64,000 nt of DNA, taken from positions 290,266 to 354,265 of the forward strand of contig NZ_JAASQO010000003.1 of NCBI RefSeq assembly GCF_011762095.1, written 5' to 3'. The DNA is from Parvibaculum indicum. GTDB taxonomy: Bacteria > Pseudomonadota > Alphaproteobacteria > Parvibaculales > Parvibaculaceae. Under the pieces are notes generated by a model. That model saw only the letters and a program-made list of their open reading frames with translations. It searched no databases and was not told where the DNA came from. The first letter of the stretch is position 1; every line of letters starts with the position of its first letter. Below, one piece after another: positions 61,428 through 64,000 of the stretch. Both the position numbers and the translations under genes were made by a program.

Positions 61428-62842
61428 CCGTGGGGGATATGTCCGCGAGCGAAATGGCGGCGGCCGTCCGAAGCGGCGGCATATCGGCCGTGGAAATCCT
61501 GAACGCCTGTTGTGAGCGGATCGAGCGGCTGGACGGTATCGTCAATGCATTCACGGATCTGACGCCGGAGCGGGCGGCGCGCGAAGCGGAAGGCGTCGAT
61601 GCGGCTATCGCGGCGGGGCGGGACCCGGGGCCGCTCGCCGGCGTGCCCTTCGCCGTCAAGAATCTTTTCGATATCGAAGGCCTGCCGACACGCGCCGGCT
61701 CGAAGATCAACCGGGACCGCTCTCCGGCCGGAGCGGATGCGTTGTTGATCCGTCGGCTGCGCGCGGCGGGCGCCGTTTTGCTCGGTGGGCTGAACATGGG
61801 CGAATACGCTTATGACTTCACGGGCGAAAACGCGCATGACGGCCCTAGCCGCAACCCGCACGATCCCGGGCATATGACGGGCGGTTCGTCCGGCGGCAGC
61901 GGCGCGGCGGTGGCCGCCGGCATGGTGCCGCTCGCGCTCGGTTCCGACACGAACGGTTCCATCCGTGTGCCCTCGGCCCTTTGCGGTGTCTTCGGGCTGA
62001 AGCCCACATATGGGCGGCTGCCGAGAACGGGGACCTTCCCCTTTTGCGATAGCCTGGACCATGTCGGGCCGATGGCAAGAAGCGCGAGCGACCTGGCGCT
62101 TTCCTTCGATGCGATGCAGGGCTACGACGCCGGCGATCCGGTCTGCGCCAAAAAACCGACGCGGCCCACGGTTTCCGCATTGAATGAAGGCGCGAACGGC
62201 ATTCGCATCGCCGTCGCAGGCGATTATTTCGGAAGCGGCGGTGAGCCGGCGGCGCATGAAGCGGTTGCTCGTGCCGCGCGCGCCCTCTCCGTCGGCCGCG
62301 AAGTCGTATTGCCCGAAGCCGAACGAGCGCGGGCGGCGGCATTCGTCATGACGGCGAGCGAAGGCGGTTCGCTGCATCTGGAGCGCTTGCGGACACGCGC
62401 CGCCGATTTCGATCCGGATACGCGCTATCGTTTTCTGGCAGGCGCGGTATTGCCCGCGCACTGGTATGTCGCCGCGCAGCGTTTCCGCCGCCGGTTTCAC
62501 GAGCAATGTCTGAAACTCTTTCGGGACGTCGACGTCATTCTGGCACCGGCAACGCCCTGTCCGGCGCCGGAGCGGGGCGAAAAATGGCTGACCGTCGGAG
62601 ATCGGACGCTGCCTTTGCGCCCCAATCTCGGTGTCTTCACTCAACCGCTTTCATTCGCGGGGCTTCCCGTTGTCGTCGCGCCGCTGCATGGCGTGGCGCG
62701 GCTGCCGCTGGGCGTGCAGGTCGTTGCCGCGCCCTGGCGTGAGGATATGGCGTTGCGTGTCGCGGCGGAACTGGAACGTCTGGGGATTGCATCGGCTCCC
62801 GTCGCGGCTTCGCCCGAACCGGCAATACGCGGAGCATTGTGA
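61424..62842 (+). CDS. AtzE/HpxY-like amidase
   Basis: This encodes 472 residues of the amidase-signature family. The Ser-cisSer-Lys triad is visible as Lys79 (FAVKN), Ser155 (TGGSSGGSGA) and Ser179 (SDTNGSIR), with the correct 24-residue spacing. The closest relatives are AtzE (1-carboxybiuret hydrolase) and HpxY, both encoded with a DUF4089 partner as here. Oxalurate is chemically close to carboxybiuret and is the predicted product of the transaminase in this cluster, so an oxalurate-related amide is a likely substrate. That substrate is inferred. Confidence 0.82.
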   Translation: MTVGDMSASEMAAAVRSGGISAVEILNACCERIERLDGIVNAFTDLTPERAAREAEGVDAAIAAGRDPGPLAGVPFAVKNLFDIEGLPTRAGSKINRDRSPAGADALLIRRLRAAGAVLLGGLNMGEYAYDFTGENAHDGPSRNPHDPGHMTGGSSGGSGAAVAAGMVPLALGSDTNGSIRVPSALCGVFGLKPTYGRLPRTGTFPFCDSLDHVGPMARSASDLALSFDAMQGYDAGDPVCAKKPTRPTVSALNEGANGIRIAVAGDYFGSGGEPAAHEAVARAARALSVGREVVLPEAERARAAAFVMTASEGGSLHLERLRTRAADFDPDTRYRFLAGAVLPAHWYVAAQRFRRRFHEQCLKLFRDVDVILAPATPCPAPERGEKWLTVGDRTLPLRPNLGVFTQPLSFAGLPVVVAPLHGVARLPLGVQVVAAPWREDMALRVAAELERLGIASAPVAASPEPAIRGAL

Positions 62843-62868
62843 GGAAATGGTTGAGGAGACGTCCCGCA

Positions 62869-63888
62869 ATGGATGACTTGAAGCCGATAGACGGAGCGCC
62901 GGACGCAGCGCTTCCCCTCATCGACATTTCGATGTGGCGGTCGAAGGAACCCGAGGTCCGGCGCGGGATTGCGCGGCAGGTCGATGAAGCATGCCGGGAA
63001 ATCGGGTTCCTTGTCATAAAGGGGCATGGCGTTCCGGCGGAAACGATCGGGCGACTGGAACGGGTCGCGCGTAGCTTCTTCTCCTTGCCGGTCGAGGAAA
63101 AGCAGGCTTTCTCCTCGCAGACCCCGGACGTCTACCGCGGTTACACGAGGATTGATTCCGCTGCGCTCGCGCGCGCCTTCAATGATGAAAAGGCCGTGCC
63201 GGATTTTCGGGAGACATTCACCGCCGGGCCTGAGGCCGCGGACAAGAACGACCCCTACTTCTTCTCCGAAGCCGGACGCGATTTTTTTGCTGCCAACATA
63301 TGGCCCGACAGGATCGAAGGCTTCCGCTCCGCCTGGGAAGATTACTACGGCGAAATGGAAAAGCTGGCCGCCGAGTTGATGTGCATTTTTGCGGTCGCGC
63401 TGGGGCTGGAAGAATCCTTCTTCGCAGACAAGATCGACCGTCACATCAGCAACATGCTGGCATCGAACTATCCCCGACCAACCGCCCGATCGATGGCGAA
63501 TGAGGTCCGGGCCGGTGCGCATACGGACTATGGAAGCCTCACCATCTTGCATGCCGAAGACAAACCCGGCGGGCTGCAGGTGCTCGGCACCGATGGCGCG
63601 TGGAAAAACGTCCGGATCGTCCCCGGCGCCTTTGTCGTCAATATCGGCGACCTGATGGCCCGATGGACGAACGACCGCTGGGTTTCGACCATCCACCGGG
63701 TCGTGAACCCGCCGGCAGACAGAGTTGACGGTAGCGACCGGCTGTCGATCGCATTCTTTCATCAGCCAAATTATGACGCAGTCGTTGAATGCCTGCCGAG
63801 TTGTCGTGGCGTCGAGGGGCCGTCCCATGAACCGGTGAGCTCCGGAGAGCACCTGGAGCTCAAGCTACGGCAGATACAGGCGCGGTGA
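62869..63888 (+). CDS. 2-oxoglutarate/Fe(II) oxygenase, isopenicillin-N-synthase family (2)
   Basis: This encodes 339 residues. DIOX_N (LPLIDISMW, EIGFLVIKGHGVPA) is followed by the catalytic jelly-roll with His218, Asp220 and His276 (AHTDYGSLTILHAED, TIHRVVN) and Arg291/Ser293 for 2OG. It is related to, but clearly different from, the oxygenase at 44765. Start 62869 has GAGGAG upstream; a GTG at 62839 overlapping the amidase stop is possible. It probably shares the amidase transcript. The substrate is unknown. Confidence 0.87.
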   Translation: MDDLKPIDGAPDAALPLIDISMWRSKEPEVRRGIARQVDEACREIGFLVIKGHGVPAETIGRLERVARSFFSLPVEEKQAFSSQTPDVYRGYTRIDSAALARAFNDEKAVPDFRETFTAGPEAADKNDPYFFSEAGRDFFAANIWPDRIEGFRSAWEDYYGEMEKLAAELMCIFAVALGLEESFFADKIDRHISNMLASNYPRPTARSMANEVRAGAHTDYGSLTILHAEDKPGGLQVLGTDGAWKNVRIVPGAFVVNIGDLMARWTNDRWVSTIHRVVNPPADRVDGSDRLSIAFFHQPNYDAVVECLPSCRGVEGPSHEPVSSGEHLELKLRQIQAR

Positions 63889-63920
63889 TCCTTGAGGCCG
63901 CATAGCAAGGAGTTGATTAG

Positions 63921-64000
63921 TTGAGTTCGCTGGACTTTCGAGAGGGGCATCCCGGTTCGAGCCGTGTCGTGGGTCTTGCGATCGTGCTTGGTCTTCATGT
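63921..64000 (+). CDS. Start of an energy-transducing TonB-like gene, partial
   Basis: The frame begins at a TTG (63921) placed eight bases after AAGGAG (63907-63912). An in-frame TAG directly before it (63918-63920) rules out earlier starts. The 26 visible codons read LSSLDFREGHPGSSRVVGLA followed by IVLGLH. This is a short charged cytoplasmic leader entering a hydrophobic helix, as at the N-terminus of TonB proteins. Only 80 bp are in view, so the call rests on this pattern and on the TonB-dependent receptor in the cluster. Confidence 0.45.
   Translation, partial: MSSLDFREGHPGSSRVVGLAIVLGLH

Noticed and set aside
39039..64000. Attachment-site repeat of the tRNA-Gly 3' end or an integrase gene
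   Set aside because: I looked for both by eye in the window and found neither, so an integrated island is only suggested.

Overview
The window reads as a chromosome segment of a high-GC alphaproteobacterium. The evidence is GcrA, a PhoR-PstSCAB-PhoU-PhoB locus, a SAM-II riboswitch in front of metZ, a TamA-TamB pair, a long two-domain dCTP deaminase, and many small regulated lipid or xenobiotic operons (TetR, SDR, acyl-CoA dehydrogenase, PF10118, DUF2804). A Parvibaculum-like lineage is my guess from this gene mix, not something the sequence proves. No rRNA, CRISPR array or intact insertion sequence was seen.

Layout. 1-7.4 kb: tail of an outer-membrane barrel protein, a small secreted protein, and tamA-tamB. 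7.5-9.8 kb: copper P-type ATPase behind a textbook CueR-type promoter (19-bp spacer). 9.8-16.6 kb: two TetR systems with a DUF1330 protein, an alpha/beta hydrolase, a frameshifted ABM monooxygenase, a membrane protein resembling styrene-oxide isomerase, a PF10118 hydrolase, an SDR and an acyl-CoA dehydrogenase. 16.7-24.7 kb: phoR-pstSCAB-phoU-phoB, closed by a strong terminator. 24.7-36.7 kb: housekeeping genes gcrA, an ABC-2 permease, argD-argF-hslO, argE, apaG, metZ (SAM-II plus terminator), dcd, cidA/lrgB-type genes, an HD-GYP protein and a small periplasmic protein. 36.9-39.1 kb: a radical SAM protein, DUF2804 and tRNA-Gly(CCC).

39.2-64 kb is a catabolic region starting right after the tRNA. 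A GntR/UxaA module (two identical operators) and a NylB-like serine hydrolase come first. They are followed by an ABC transporter (permease and ATPase here, binding protein 12 kb away), two isopenicillin-N-synthase-type 2OG/Fe(II) oxygenases, and a six-gene overlapping ureide operon. That operon encodes OHCU decarboxylase, a flavin monooxygenase-like protein, HIU hydrolase, allantoate amidohydrolase, ureidoglycine transaminase and PuuE-type allantoinase. An HpxW-like Ntn hydrolase, an AtzG/AtzE-like (HpxX/HpxY-like) amidase pair, a guanine/nucleoside deaminase, a FAD-linked oxidase, a TonB-dependent receptor, a second GntR regulator and the start of a tonB-like gene complete the region.

Together these genes can be read as a self-contained purine or purine-like uptake and degradation system running to oxalurate/oxamate. 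No xanthine dehydrogenase and no known uricase is present in the window. The flavin monooxygenase-like protein and the two 2OG oxygenases are the obvious candidates for those missing oxidations. A TGCATA-type half-site repeated in three control regions suggests one regulator, probably the GntR protein at 59967, for the whole set.
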